A DNA stretch of 57,275 nt, from positions 1 to 57,275 of the forward strand of contig JAUCBJ010002023.1 in NCBI GenBank assembly GCA_032718475.1, written 5' to 3'. Shown piece by piece: positions 26,826 to 42,049 of the stretch (its first letter is position 1; every line of letters starts with the position of its first letter). This DNA comes from Nemertoderma westbladi (lineage: Eukaryota; Xenacoelomorpha; Nemertodermatida; Nemertodermatidae). A program made the position numbers and the translations under genes. Under the pieces are notes generated by a model, which was not told the DNA's origin, did not search any database, and worked only from the letters and a program-made list of their open reading frames with translations.

Positions 26826-28037
26826 ACTTGGAACATAACGAACCCTTAGAACCATAACCAGCCATCTCCACATTTTGTCAAAATTTATTTAATGGTAGGG
26901 GCTACTGTTGGAATGCTGAACTGAAAGTAGTTTCCATGATTAAAGGCTAAAGTCAATATCTGCATTCAAACTAGCAGATCTGGCAAGTCATAAAACCGAT
27001 GTCCAAATAACATATTTCGGAGGAATGAGCCGTGTCCAATAACGAGGCTGGGTTTTACAATAATTAGGCATGTCCATTGACGTGGCTCATACAAAATTTT
27101 AGAAATTTTCCAAGAGTAATTTATATGTCGGCCTCCGAGAAGGCAAAGCAGTTAAGGTTAACTATATTAATTTCGGTAACAAAGCGGCATTTTCAGCGTG
27201 TCCTTTCACGAAAATTACTTATTTTCTACTCTAAGATTAACCCTTAAACTGGTGAGGATTTTCTAAAAAGTCATCTCCACTAATTTACTAATTCGCAGCT
27301 ATTTCAAAATAATTAGCCTTATTCGATAAAAAAATTCCAACACTTAGATTTTTACATTCATAGAATGTTACGAATAATTTTCAAGTCATTCTTTTTATGA
27401 ATTCCAAACTGACATAATTCCGCATTCAATTCTTAAATTTTCATACAATTTTTTTGAGCTTTATAAAAATAAAAAAAACTCTCACCAAGGAGGAATAGCA
27501 AAAATATATAATCTCTACCAGGTCCAGACGTTGGCGGGCTGGCGCGGCGGGGTGGGGAGTCCAAACGGGCTTTTCAACTTGCCCAAACATTATAACATAT
27601 GTAGAAGTTTACTGAAATAAGAGATAAATGACAAGCAGGAAATGTCCCCCCTTTAATGCCCCCCCCCGCCCCCCCCCCCTGTAATGCTCTATACTCTCCT
27701 TATACAATATGTAGCCCCCCTGAAATGCGTCCCCTTGTAGTGCTCTATAATATAACTGTACGAAAATGGCATACAAAACTACTGTTTAACATCGCGAAAT
27801 GGCAAAGGTCATTGTACCTTGTAATTATAATTATTGTATAAGAATTCGGTAAGTATCCTAACTGTAGAATCGTATAAGGTAGGTGGATGAAAATTACATA
27901 TATAAATAAAAAAATTAAATCATCGAAACGGTTTTTTACATTTGCTGCCAATATTGAAGGGTAAAAAAAACTAATGATTCTGAAACAAATTTTTTATTGC
28001 CATTGGTGAAAAATTGCTAAACAAGTAAAATATGATT

Positions 28038-29909
28038 AGGGGCCGTGCACGTATGATGTCACGCTATTTTTGACGACCCCCCCCCCCCCCCCCCCGCCCT
28101 CTGTCACAATCTGTTACGAATTGTATAACCCACCTCCACTTAAGTCACGTCATAAAAAAAACCAGTATAGTTAACAAAAAATGTTAAATTTAAAATTTAT
28201 GTTAATACTAGTTCTGGTACCGCTATATTTAGAAATATGTAATTATTCTATATATTTATATACATATTTAGTATAGTATTAATATTAATTATAAATATTA
28301 GATTATTATCATTATATTTATTTCTCCAATTAAACAAATATGAAATTGCAATACACTTTCATAATTAAATCAATACTTATAAATGATGACTGAAGCTGAC
28401 TGACTGCTAATAGCCTGGAGCTAGCGGACGCAATCAGCCAGGTGTTAAGCTAAGTATCAGACATGAAATATTATTTTACTACCTTGGGTATTTATATTAT
28501 GACACATTTTATATATCCTTATATACTCTCCGGCCCAAAAATGAAATATTTATAGAACCATTAAATCAATTTATTCTGATACTATTGACCGATACCTACT
28601 TGGTTGAGACTAAAATTTGAAATCGAAAGAGTGGATGATGGCGATTTTATTTAAATGGGAATGAAAAGTAATTGACCAAAACAGAGTAGATTCAGAGTCA
28701 GATTCAGATTTAATTATTGATAATTTATTTTATACAATTTGAAGTAAAAATAGTTAGGATGTTACGGGCGGCAATTTTGTGAAGTCTATTAGCCTTTAGG
28801 TAAGGAGGTTAAATTTTACACAAGAGTATCCAGCATAAAAAATAAATAATAAAATAATAATAAATAAAGTAGATTTTATTAGCAATAAAAATATTTAACA
28901 GTTGCTGTAGGAGGTGCTGTAGGAGGTGCTGTAGGAGGTGCTTTTTCAGGTGTTTAGAAAACGTTGCTATTGTTTTTTATTCCTAATCATTACCGGGAAC
29001 TCGTTCCAAATAGACGTACCAAGATAACTAAGAGTTGAGTTTAGTTGAGAAGTTCAATATTACCTTGGGTGGCTGATCTTGTATTATAATTATGGAAGTC
29101 TTTAATTTTGTTGAAAAATAGCTATGAGATATTTCTATGGGCTAAATTGTTGTTACATCTGTATACAAACCTACCTATTTCGTACTTATAAAGTAAATCT
29201 AAGGGGAGAGGGGGGGGGGATATTTAAGGATTTGTAAATGGGATTAGCCGATGAACGATGGTGGCTGAAGGTAATACATCTTAATAATTTATTGATTTTT
29301 ATTCTGAGTGGTTTAATAATGCTTTCATAAGTTCCCCCCCAAAGTATGATTCCGTATATTAAGATGGGTGACTTACAGAAAAATAAAGTAATCTTAACAT
29401 ATTTATTGGGAATATATGCCTCAGTTTGAGAAATATACCAGAAAATTTTGAAATTTTTTTAGTTATGTAATGAATGTGACTCTCCAGTTTAATTGATTAT
29501 CCATCCTCACCCCTAAAAATTTAGTTACATGTACTTATTTTATTTTATTTGTGTTAATATGTACTATTGGGGTATTTGTAAAGTCTTTTAAAGTATATGA
29601 AAACAATTCGTATTCAGTTATTGATATTTGTTTTTCACAAAGATTTATTCACAAAGATAAATTAAATATTTATTCCTCTATAGCATGGTACTCGTTCGAA
29701 TAAATACTATTATTATAAAAATAATATATTTGATTGTAATACACTAATAAGTTTTTGTATTTATCAAATGTATTTTATTTGTTCACCCAAGTGCTATTGT
29801 GACGTCGCAAGTATAGCTACTACCCCCCCCCCCCCCACCCCCCTCCGTCACAAAATTACACCCCCCCCCCTCACTCCTTCGACCTTGACATCATTTGTGT
29901 ACGGCCCCT
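28038..29909. mobile_element. TIR element with AGGGGCCGT ends (1.87 kb)
   Basis: The left end reads AGGGGCCGTGCACGTATGAT followed by GTCA. The right end, reverse-complemented, reads AGGGGCCGTACACAAATGAT followed by GTCA. Flanks are TT on both sides (possible 2-bp duplication). Just inside each end is a long C run next to GTCACAA, giving C19 at 28077 and C14 at 29823. GGGGCCGT-type ends with a nearby GTCAC are known from widespread small TIR elements of invertebrates. No transposase is visible; the interior holds a dead LINE, so this copy is non-autonomous. Confidence 0.65.
28960..29540 (-). pseudogene. Degenerate LINE reverse-transcriptase 3' portion (Jockey/CR1-like)
   Basis: The minus strand, read with stops and frame changes, gives TKFLGVRMDNQLNW (near 29510), YGIILWGGTYESIIKPLR (near 29330), SHHRSSANPIYKSL, then DLLYKYEIGRFVYRCNNNL and HNYNTRSATQGN (29200-29050). 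This order is the end of the reverse transcriptase and the C-terminal tail typical of Jockey/CR1-superfamily LINEs. Several stops are present and the 5' part is absent. The AT-rich 28690-28950, with three TGCTGTAGGAGG repeats, may be its 3' tail. The remnant lies wholly within the AGGGGCCGT element, so it either inserted there or was captured. Confidence 0.75.
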
Positions 29910-29994
29910 TTGAAGAATTCTAGGGAAAATTATAAATTGTTGAAAATAGATGCACAAAGGTAAAAATAAGATATAATGTAATAGAACAATATGA

Positions 29995-30173
29995 TAATGC
30001 TCTCCATAGCAAAAATATCAACCGACCATATTGTTGGGGCTCGAACCCGGTACCTAGTTCTCAAACTTCCGGTTATCTTCAGCTAGGTGTGTGTCCTAAA
30101 ACCAATGAGCTACCAGGACGGATTAAGAAGCCCCAATTGGGTCGGTAGATATTTTTCGCTATGGAGAGCATTA
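29995..30173. mobile_element. Mariner-type MITE (TA duplication) containing a tRNA-like promoter
   Basis: The left end (TA)ATGCTCTCCATAGC continues as AAAAATATCAACCGACC. The right end reverse-complements to ATGCTCTCCATAGC and then GAAAAATATCTACCGACC, a TIR of about 33 bp with one indel and one substitution. It is bounded by TA on both sides, as in Tc1/mariner insertions. The loop between the TIRs is occupied by a tRNA-like sequence. Confidence 0.75.
30033..30124 (-). ncRNA. tRNA-like (SINE-type) sequence with A and B boxes
   Basis: On the minus strand an A-box-like TGGTAGCTCATTGG (about 30104-30117) is followed about 55 bp later by the B box GGGTTCGAGCCCC (30037-30049), the RNA polymerase III promoter pair of a tRNA. 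The cloverleaf is incomplete and no CCA-ready acceptor stem is evident, so this is a tRNA-derived SINE-like module or pseudogene rather than a functional tRNA. Confidence 0.6.
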
Positions 30174-31197
30174 CATATTGCCCTAATAAATTATATACTT
30201 AATTCACCGTCACTCACGCCGAAACAATTCATTAATTATTTATTAAAGGCAAAAATTAATTCATAAGAACAGTTTAAAGCAGATTGATTGAGAAATATTG
30301 GTGACTTCTGAATATCAAGTTTGTCATGGAGCTGAAATATATTGAACACGAACTTAAGATCATTAATTTATACCTGCGGCTGAAATCTACAAGACCGCGT
30401 AAAGTTAAATATTATTAAAAATGTGATAAATATTAAAAATACGGATGTGACCATATCGAATGAGTTTAAAGATAATCATAACTACTGTATAACGGTACAT
30501 CATTGTGTGAAAAGTATCACTTTTTAGCGTTTTGACCTGGGTTTATTGATGTGAGCGAGCGTAGCGAGGCAGTTTCACATAAATAAGAAAGGGCCATTCG
30601 ATAAATAGAGTCATTTTTATACAATGATGTACGCAATTTGGTAACATAATATCAACTTAACGGCGTTCTGGAAGATTATTTAATCAACCGAACTGAGAAA
30701 TAATTCGAAAATCTAACAATGCGCCCAGGCCAAAAGTAAGAAACATTATTTAATTTGTTCACTATTCTCGGGGAATATTATTTACAAGATTAGCAAAGAG
30801 TCGAGAGAGTCGAGAGTCGAGAGAGTATTGAATTGAATTGGAAAGGTTAATATACGTTTTTTCCCATGTAAAACTTAATTTAATTCTTACCACAAGTAAC
30901 CAGGTTCTAATAATTACATATAAGGTTACAGGTAAAGAAATGTTCCACGCCGAGGTAACCAAATTATTATCCTAGAAAATGTGTTAAAATAATGGTTACA
31001 TAATGATCTGCCAATACACTGAATTCTACCGACTCTGAGCTTTTAGAATATATCATATGTTGGGCTATGAGAATCTTTTCTTTTACAAAAAATAAATCTA
31101 GATTGGCCACCTTTCTGTATATTATAGCCCCTAAAGTTGCAATAACCTTTGAGAGTGGGTGTGGATTTTTTACAATTATTTTAAGAGTAAAATAATC
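30174..31197. other. AT-rich spacer without a recognisable gene
   Basis: It contains GAGCGAGCGTAGCGAG at about 30553 (a similar phrase, GAGCGCAGCGAG, at 56938) and a short GTCGAGAGA tandem at 30801-30826. No exon is supported. Confidence 0.45.
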
Positions 31198-31845
31198 CAC
31201 GACATGGGATCCAAGACATGGGATCCACGACATGGGATCCACGACATGGGGATCCACGACATGGGGATCCACGACATGGGGATCCACGACATGGGGATCC
31301 ACGACATGGGGATCCACGACATGGGGATCCACGACATGGGGATCCACGACATGGGGATCCACGACATGGGGATCCACGACATGGGATCCAAGACATGGGA
31401 TCCACGACATGGGGATCCACGACATGGGATCCACGACATGGGGATCCACGACATGGGGATCCACGACATGGGATCCAAGACATGGGATCCACGACATGGG
31501 GATCCACGACATGGGATCCACGACATGGGGATCCACGACATGGGGATCCACGACATGGGGATCCACGACATGGGGATCCACGACATGGGGATCCACGACA
31601 TGGGATCCAAGACATGGGATCCACGACATGGGGATCCACGACATGGGATCCACGACATGGGGATCCACGACATGGGGATCCACGACATGGGGATCCACGA
31701 CATGGGATCCAAGACATGGGATCCACGACATGGGATCCACGACATGGGGATCCACGACATGGGGATCCACGACATGGGGATCCACGACATGGGATCCACG
31801 ACATGGGATCCACGACATGGGATCCACGACATGGGATCCACGATA
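31198..31845. repeat. 14/15-bp minisatellite with a BamHI site per unit
   Basis: The unit is ATGGGGATCCACGAC (15 bp), with a 14-bp form lacking one G and a variant with CAAGAC. About 45 units occur. The 15-mers occur in runs interrupted by 14-mers, in a recurring pattern (14-mer CAAGAC, 14-mer, 15-mer, 14-mer). The unit has no stop codon in any frame, so long ORFs appear on both strands (up to about 290 residues in the longest); these are artefacts of the repeat. A single final unit diverges at ACGATATGGGG. Confidence 0.95.
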
Positions 31846-32493
31846 TGGGGCATTCTCCAGACGTTCTCGAAGTTTATCGAGGCATCAGAACGCTGATAAA
31901 TTGACGTAATGTAACAAAATAATATAACATTTAACACCAAAGGTATTATGTTCTTCCCATAATAGTAAAACACATCTGGTATTAATAAAGTAAAAGACGA
32001 AATAAGGTATAAATAAATAAAGGAAACCGTTAAAGGTTGTAACAACGTTGTTTTAATTAAAACTTGTAAAATGTTGGTATTTGCTGTTAAAGCTCAGGAT
32101 TGTATCGTTATACTGCACTTAAAAACCATTCGTGTAAAATATAGACCGCGTCTCAACTTTTACTTTGAATAAAAAAACAAGACACACAGAAAAACACGTT
32201 TGTTAGCCAGTCATTATGATAATGAAAATGTATCAACTTCAATCAGTTATATTCCTAGTTATAAATAAAGCTGGCGATATAAAACGTCCAACACTTAAAT
32301 AGGCCAAGTTCTTCAAAGTTTGTAAAAAAAATGTGAAGTTAAATTACTAGTACCAACTTCCTTCACGGCGCCGCCTGTAGTTATATTCTGCCAAATCGGA
32401 TACATAACAGTTGCTGCTACAGTTATTGTAGCACATACAGTGTTAGTGTAGCACATACAGTATTGCACTATTGGATATGTGACTACCACCGTT
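31846..32493. other. Spacer and probable SMC3 3' UTR
   Basis: No ORF is convincing. The minus strand has an ATTAAA-type signal near 32051-32056 (TTTAAT on the plus strand) that could end the SMC3 transcript. Two near-identical GTAGCACATACAGT phrases lie at 32428-32461. Confidence 0.4.
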
Positions 32494-36300
<3,807 letters not shown>

Positions 36301-37208
36301 ATCGATAATTGTTTCCCCAAACCCAAAATTTAAAGTCAACAAATATGAAATAAAGTGCTGGTCTGGCTGTCTGGTAGGACTATCGACTTTTGTGACGGAC
36401 TGATGGGTGATCAGATCAGTGATGTAAACCTGTAAAACGATACCGGTTGCCGGTTCCTAACTCATATTATTATACAGTTCTGCAGTTATACTGGTAGTAC
36501 AGTACAGCAATACACAATCAGACAATAGAGAATAGGCTAGTTAACATAGGTGACAGTCAGACCTATATGGAAAATTTACAAAAAGTGTGCCACACGGGTT
36601 CTGGTAAAACGAAAAGCGCGCCAGCCATGACATTCAATGCGCGCCAACCCCAACCATTCACCAAGAAATTTTGCAATTATTAGGTACCGGTACCGGTACT
36701 GTCTGACTGTATTATAGCCTATTGTAATAATTTATCAGTTTATACTGCAGCAGACCTACAGACCTATAGTATTAAAATATTAAAAGGAGTGCCTCAGTGC
36801 GTAGCGCGCAAATAAATTTTGCAGAAATATTAAGATTAATACAGTATTAGTCAGATAGTGATTTTAACGAGGTAGAATTATATCTTTATATGTCAGATGC
36901 CGTCTGATCCGATCCGATCCGATACGATCCGATGCAATTCAGCAATTATCCTAGCTACAACTGTCAGACTGCAGACTGTACAAGCCTAGCTGCTTAGGCC
37001 TACTTCTGTTTTGCCTATCACAGTTTCTCTAACACAATATCCGGGTAAATCTATTCGACCTACGCGTAGTTTGTAATTTCCATTCCTGTCATTTACCGGT
37101 AGGGCCAGAATTGCTGGTATTTTGAAACTACACGTAGCACTAACAAAGCCTGCTAACAAAGATTTTTCATTCCAGGTCCGGTAGGAGTTGAGTTGTTAGG
37201 CAAGTATC
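36301..37208. other. SMC3 upstream region, no other gene seen
   Basis: It should contain the SMC3 promoter, but no confident TATA or initiator can be assigned. Noted are ACCGGTACCGGTAC at about 36686 and a CCGATCCGATCCGATA tandem at about 36908. A TAGGCCTA lies at 36995. Confidence 0.4.
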
Positions 37209-38945
37209 CCCAGCAAAGTCATAGCATGATAAGTCGCTGATAAATTGCTACTAATTTCGCCGGCTAATACCCATCAAACATATACCAAAATGTTCAGCAG
37301 CTTTAGGACTACTATCGTTGGTTTTGTAAAACATGGCCATTTGTATCTTCTAGAGCCGATTTTGTAACAATTTTTTGTACCCAATTTTGAAAAAACCGAC
37401 CTGCTCAAAAAGTGCCATAATTTTCGAACTAACGGTTTATGAATCTATCTATACTCAGTTTTCATCGTATATAAAAGCTCACAGATCATTGTGTTAAGGT
37501 TTCAGAATAGTAGCTTTATAAATAAAACAAATAGATTTGGGGTAATGGTCCCATAAATATATTAAAAAATTAAAGCTTGAGAAAATCTACCAAAACCATT
37601 ACACTCTTTATAGCAAAGGTTTTATATGCCGTTTTAGTAATGTTACAATTCTTGATGAAAACTATTTTTGCAAAGTAGGCCTACTTATTATTAAAGTAAT
37701 TAGTAGTTATTTGCACGCAGTCAGTCATCCAACGAAAATACTTTATATTTCCTTCGCAACATTTTCACAATTTCAGTTGTTTTTAGCGACTTGTTCTTTT
37801 GAAAGGGTTTGCGGAAAAATATCAATTTTCGGGCCATTTTTGGAAAGTACTAAAATGTGCCTTAGGGCCACCAGAGGCTTAATCCGGCACTGTTCGGATA
37901 TAGTACACGTATTAATACTGAAAAAATATGTGCTTTGTTTGTCCCCAGGATTTCCCTGACTGCCTGAAAGACATACTGTAGTCAGATACTGTAGTCTCGT
38001 TTGTACAGGTGTCTGACATTCTGACAATAACATACTGTAGGGCAGTATGGACATCGCCTTTACCTCTAGCTCTGCCATACACTCAGACCTGCAGACTCTG
38101 GATACATGGATTTCCGCACCTTTAAGGACAGACACAGCATCACACAGTAATTAATGGATTTATTTCATAAAACAATATGAATGGCACTGGACATAATATA
38201 GATCAATTTTCTTTGCTTCAGATTATATATTATTATATAATCGACAATTCTAAAGAACTGATAACTTTGTACTAATTTATTGCTATATATGGTCCCCAGA
38301 TAAAAAAATATTCGGATTATTAGTAGGCATAACTACAGTATATAATTATTATTTTACTCTCAGAATTTGCCGGATAAAACATAACATAGGCCTACAGTAA
38401 CTATGCATAACTAAACAAAACTAAGCTAAATGATCCAACCTTCGAAAAGTCTACAAATTTATCCTTCGTTTAGAAGGTAATTTATCCTTCGAATAGTAGC
38501 ATAAATTATCATTCTAAACGCAGGATAAAAACTATAAATTCATCCACCCTTCGAAAAGTCTACAAATTTAGCCTTCATTTAGAAGGATAATTTATCCTTC
38601 GAATAGCAGCATAAATTATCCTTCTAAACGAAGGATAAAAATTATCAATTCATCCACCCTTCGAAAAGTCTACAAATTTATCCTTCGTTTAGAAGGATAA
38701 TTTATCCGGCGAATAGTAGGCATATTTATCCTTCTATTTGCCGGCTAAAAACTAGCTAAATCTTCAGAATCTTCGAATAGTCTTCGAATTTATCCTTCGT
38801 TTAGAAGGATAATTTATCCTACGAATTGTAGACTGAATTATCAGACAATTTAGACGGCGAAAATGCTGATAATTTCGAAGAAAATTTATTTCGATCAAAT
38901 TAGCAGCATATTAGTAGCAATTTCGAAGGATGTGACTTTGCTGGG
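37209..38945. mobile_element. TIR element with CCCAGCAAAGTCA ends (1.74 kb)
   Basis: The left end CCCAGCAAAGTCA (37209) and the reverse complement of the right end (38945) match for 13 bp. Just inside, both arms carry degenerate words AAATTGCTACTAAT, CTGATAA and TTCGCCG. Flanks are TC on both sides (possible 2-bp duplication). No transposase ORF is visible. The right arm holds the 110-bp tandem repeat. A second element with CCCAGTAAA ends lies at 42050-43841. Confidence 0.65.
38440..38870. repeat. Tandem repeat of about 110 bp built of TTCGAAGGATAA words
   Basis: Units start CTTCGAAAAGTCTACAAATT at 38440, 38549 and 38659, with a diverged fourth at about 38770. Each unit contains the hairpin TCCTTCGTTTAGAAGGA and several related TTATCC/GGATAA words, so the array is full of short inverted repeats. 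Confidence 0.8.
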
Positions 38946-39299
38946 TCGGTATATGTCAGGTATCCTGGTGATTATCAGACAAACGGAATAACGGGATCGG
39001 TAGCTCATCGCTCTACATACAGCATCGGTAATAAATCATATTGGGCTCTTTCAAATACAAACACGGGATGAATAAAAAGTAGACTTAAAATCCACGTATA
39101 TTACCAAGTCCCTTTTTTTATCATTTTAAATATTCTACAGTCAGACAGTACAATAAGCTACCAGTCTACCGGTGAAGTGATTAAACGAAAGCTGAGTACA
39201 CACACACACTATAATTCAATTGTCAGATTGTTTCATAAAAACAAGTGCAACATAAATCCCCTCCCATATCCAGTCCACCGATTCAATATACCAGAATAT

Positions 39300-40029
39300 A
39301 ATAACAGCCCACAAGGAATCAGCTAAGAGGCATATCCCCCAGAAACCCAAACGAAAACAGTACGTGCCATGACAAAACTCTGAGGTTAGTTGTAAGAGAG
39401 AAGATCTTAAGATAGCCTACAAAGTTAAAACCGAACAACCAACAACCGAAAACAATAACAAGGTTGAGAAAGCTAAGGACGATCTTAAATTGGCCTACAA
39501 CATCAGCCAGGAAAAGTACATACTGTACAGGCTGACAGAGTAAAATTGAAGCAATTACAACTGCTCACATACAGCAACAATCAAGACTTACCTGGCAAAC
39601 TGTAAATGAGGTATCTGGTCGGAAAAGTTGTGCAAAGGGGCGCCTCAAAGCCGATAGTCCTGATAATAACGTGTTGGGAAGTGGAAACATCACTTCAGCA
39701 ACTTGCTTGGGCAGCCACCAAACATCGAGGTCAGCCCTACAAGGAAAATATATGACAAGACACTCGCCTATAGAAACAGGGGACTTACACCTGCCGAACT
39801 CCAAATAAGCATTAAAAGCATGTCCAATAATAAAGCGAGTGGATTAGATGAAATCCCAGCGGAGGCCGGATGTTAAAAGGGGAAAGGCCACCACCAATTT
39901 GGACTAAAGTTCAACTAAAGCCTCTCCCCAAGAAAGGAGACCTTGGTATACCAACAAACTATCGTGGGATCGGTCTGCTTGTGGTAGCTGCCAAAATATA
40001 CAATAAAATGATTCTATATAGGATTAGGC
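39300..40029 (+). pseudogene. Old APE-type LINE, upstream part (interrupted)
   Basis: The broken frame gives KAKDDLKLAYNISQEK (about 39468), WQTVNEVSGRKS (about 39594), SIKSMSNNKASGLDEIPAE (about 39810) and then LKPLPKKGDLGIPTNYRGI and VAAKIYNKMILYRIR up to 40029. These match in order the linker and fingers of the open LINE ORF at 45398-48055. Stops and small indels break it. At 40029 it is cut by the 14.65-kb insertion; the rest continues at 54693. Confidence 0.85.
40019..40029. repeat. 11-bp target-site duplication, left (TAGGATTAGGC)
   Basis: An identical TAGGATTAGGC is present at 54682-54692 on the far side of the composite insertion. Both copies fall in the LINE coding sequence at the same codon. 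Confidence 0.85.
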
Positions 40030-40836
40030 GAGGTAGAATAAAACGTCTGTCCTTATCTGATCTGATCTGATCTGACGGCATCTGATCCTATAACCAATCA
40101 GGAGAAAGAGATACAGCGATACAGGTAAATAGCCAATATAGGAGATCAGGTTGCCATGTTACGTATCAGTATCATCATACGACAACAGTAGGCCTTCAGG
40201 CATACCGGTATGCAGCCAAGGCAGCAAAGGCATGTTAAAAATGCGATATACAGTACTGTAGGATGAAGGATGGTGGGTATGAAAGTTGTGTGATTGCCCC
40301 AGCAAAGATGGATAGTTTCAGATGGAAACAATTTTCGCAGATTTAGTTGGTGTTGAAACATTAATCATTTATTAAAAACAATACAGCCTTTCTGCCTTAG
40401 CTGCAATATTTTAGTAATCTTTCTTGTTAATAGTTGTCAATATAAAATTAATTATATTAATTATAATTAATATTATTGAATAATGATACTGTACTTATTA
40501 GTATATTACATTTAAAATATTTATTGTTTTTTGTTTGTTACGCTAAAGGCTGAAAGGGAAGGCAGGAAGAGGTACAGTACCTATGTACAGTACTGTACTG
40601 CCGAATATGGCAAAACACATTAACATGCCCCATATTCAGTCAGGCAGATCATCAATTTTGGGGTTACCCCAAATTTCGAATTCTGGTAATAGACTGTCGA
40701 AAATTGGGGTTTTTTGTTCAAATTTGAGGTATTTTTAGGCTCATAATATCGAGTGATGCTGTTGGAGCAACTTCTACTTTTAATATGTCTGTATGTTAAA
40801 ATATAATGTAAAATAATAACTTTTATCGATGCAATA

Positions 40837-41275
40837 GGGTCCTACGAATTACCCCAAAATACCCCAAAACACCCCAAAATACTCCAAAATACCCCAAAAT
40901 AGTCAAAAATTACCCCAAAATACCCCAAAAAGGCTAAAAAATTACCCCAAAATACCCCAAAATAAGCTAACAATGTTTTTTAACAGCGAGGGAAAGGAGC
41001 AGGTTACAGTGGCAAGTTTTTTTAACCAAAACAATAAACGAGAGTGAAGAAAAATTTTTTAATTATTTTGGGGTAATTCGTCATTATTTTGGGGTAATTC
41101 GTCATTTTACCATATTTTGGGGTAAATTAAATTTCCAAAACAAAGGCTCAAAAAAAAGTATTTTGGGGTAATTCTAAACTATTTTGGGGTATTTTGGGGT
41201 AATTATAAACTATTTTGGGGTAGTTTTATACTATTTTGGGGTGTTTTGGGGTATTTTGGGGTAATTCGTAGGACC
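40837..41275. mobile_element. MITE A with ACCCCAAAATA-word arms and conserved core
   Basis: The TIRs match for more than 40 bp: GGTCCTACGAATTACCCC and then AAAATACCCC and AAAACACCCC, on both ends. The 9-bp sequence GATGCAATA occurs at 40828-40836 and 41276-41284 (target duplication). Both arms are tandem words ACCCCAAAATA on the left and TATTTTGGGGT on the right. The centre, free of the word, holds core A (40991-41045). It inserted into the left arm of the CAGTCAGG element. Confidence 0.9.
40991..41045 (+). other. Conserved core A
   Basis: GGAAAGGAGCAGGTTACAG, 12 bp, then TAACCAAAACAATAAACGA and GAGTG. The same pair of blocks occurs at 48353, 56309 and, inverted, 44708. Confidence 0.85.
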
Positions 41276-42049
41276 GATGCAATAAAATATTTCACCGATG
41301 CAAACATGCTTTTATTGGGGGCGAAAATTGAAATTTGAGGTTAAACCTCAAATTTGAGACAAAACCTCAAATTTCGCCAGCCTTTACAACATCACCAGCC
41401 TGTCAGCAGTAGGGTTTAGCAGTAGGCTTTGCTGCTTAGTGCTTATAGCAGTATAGAGCTTGGTGAGAATGGGTGACCAGTGTAACCTGTGGCATGACAT
41501 GTATGCAGGGTACAGGGGTAGGCTTAACCTTACAGCACAGTAACTTACTGACTTACAGTCAATAACTTTAATGATTGTTAACTCCGTTAGTGATTGGTGA
41601 GAAAAATGCAGAAGACTAGAGAAATTTGCTATCCTAAGCCTTACTGTTGGTAAGAAGAACAGTCTACCAAATCCTCAATGTTGCGAGATTCAAGCTCACA
41701 CAGCTGCACAGTCACAGACTCAGGAAGGCCTACTACTGTATATCTTGTAGATGTTGAATCAATTCCAGAATTTGGAAGTTTGCATATTCTGGCATTCGTC
41801 TGTGGTCTGTTCTGTTCATCATTCATATCACACATCTTCGGAAAAAAATATGTTTTCTGGTTGTTGATGTCCTCTTTTAAAACTTTGTATATCAAATGAA
41901 GCCATTCCTCCCCTGATAGCTTGAAGACTTATGTAATTTTCGCCTGCCCTAGCTCTATCTGTCAATTGGAATTCTGTACCATCAGTTTGGAGCCCATTTC
42001 TAGACAAATGTTGTCGCAAAGGTTGACAGGTTGACGTGGTTTATACAAT

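Larger units (their letters stand above)
25745..28037. other. Gene-poor repeat-bearing stretch
   Basis: No exon is supported here. The segment at 27090-27225 matches 470-605. GGGAGCCACGAAGG at about 26258 echoes GCGAGCCACGAAGT at about 324 and 56778. Poly-C-rich DNA lies at 27656-27720. Short minus-strand ORFs show no domain. Confidence 0.45.

Noticed and set aside
30967-32045. Long ORFs of 210-289 residues on both strands across the BamHI minisatellite
   Set aside because: They overlap in several frames and consist only of the repeat; any stop-free repeat does this.
36301-36342. Upstream in-frame ATG for SMC3
   Set aside because: The 14 extra residues have no counterpart; the family starts at MYIKQVIIQGFRSY and the internal ATG at 36300 fits exactly.
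37711-38135. Overlapping 82- and 120-residue ORFs on opposite strands
   Set aside because: They lie inside the CCCAGC element, have no recognisable motif and no splice or signal context.
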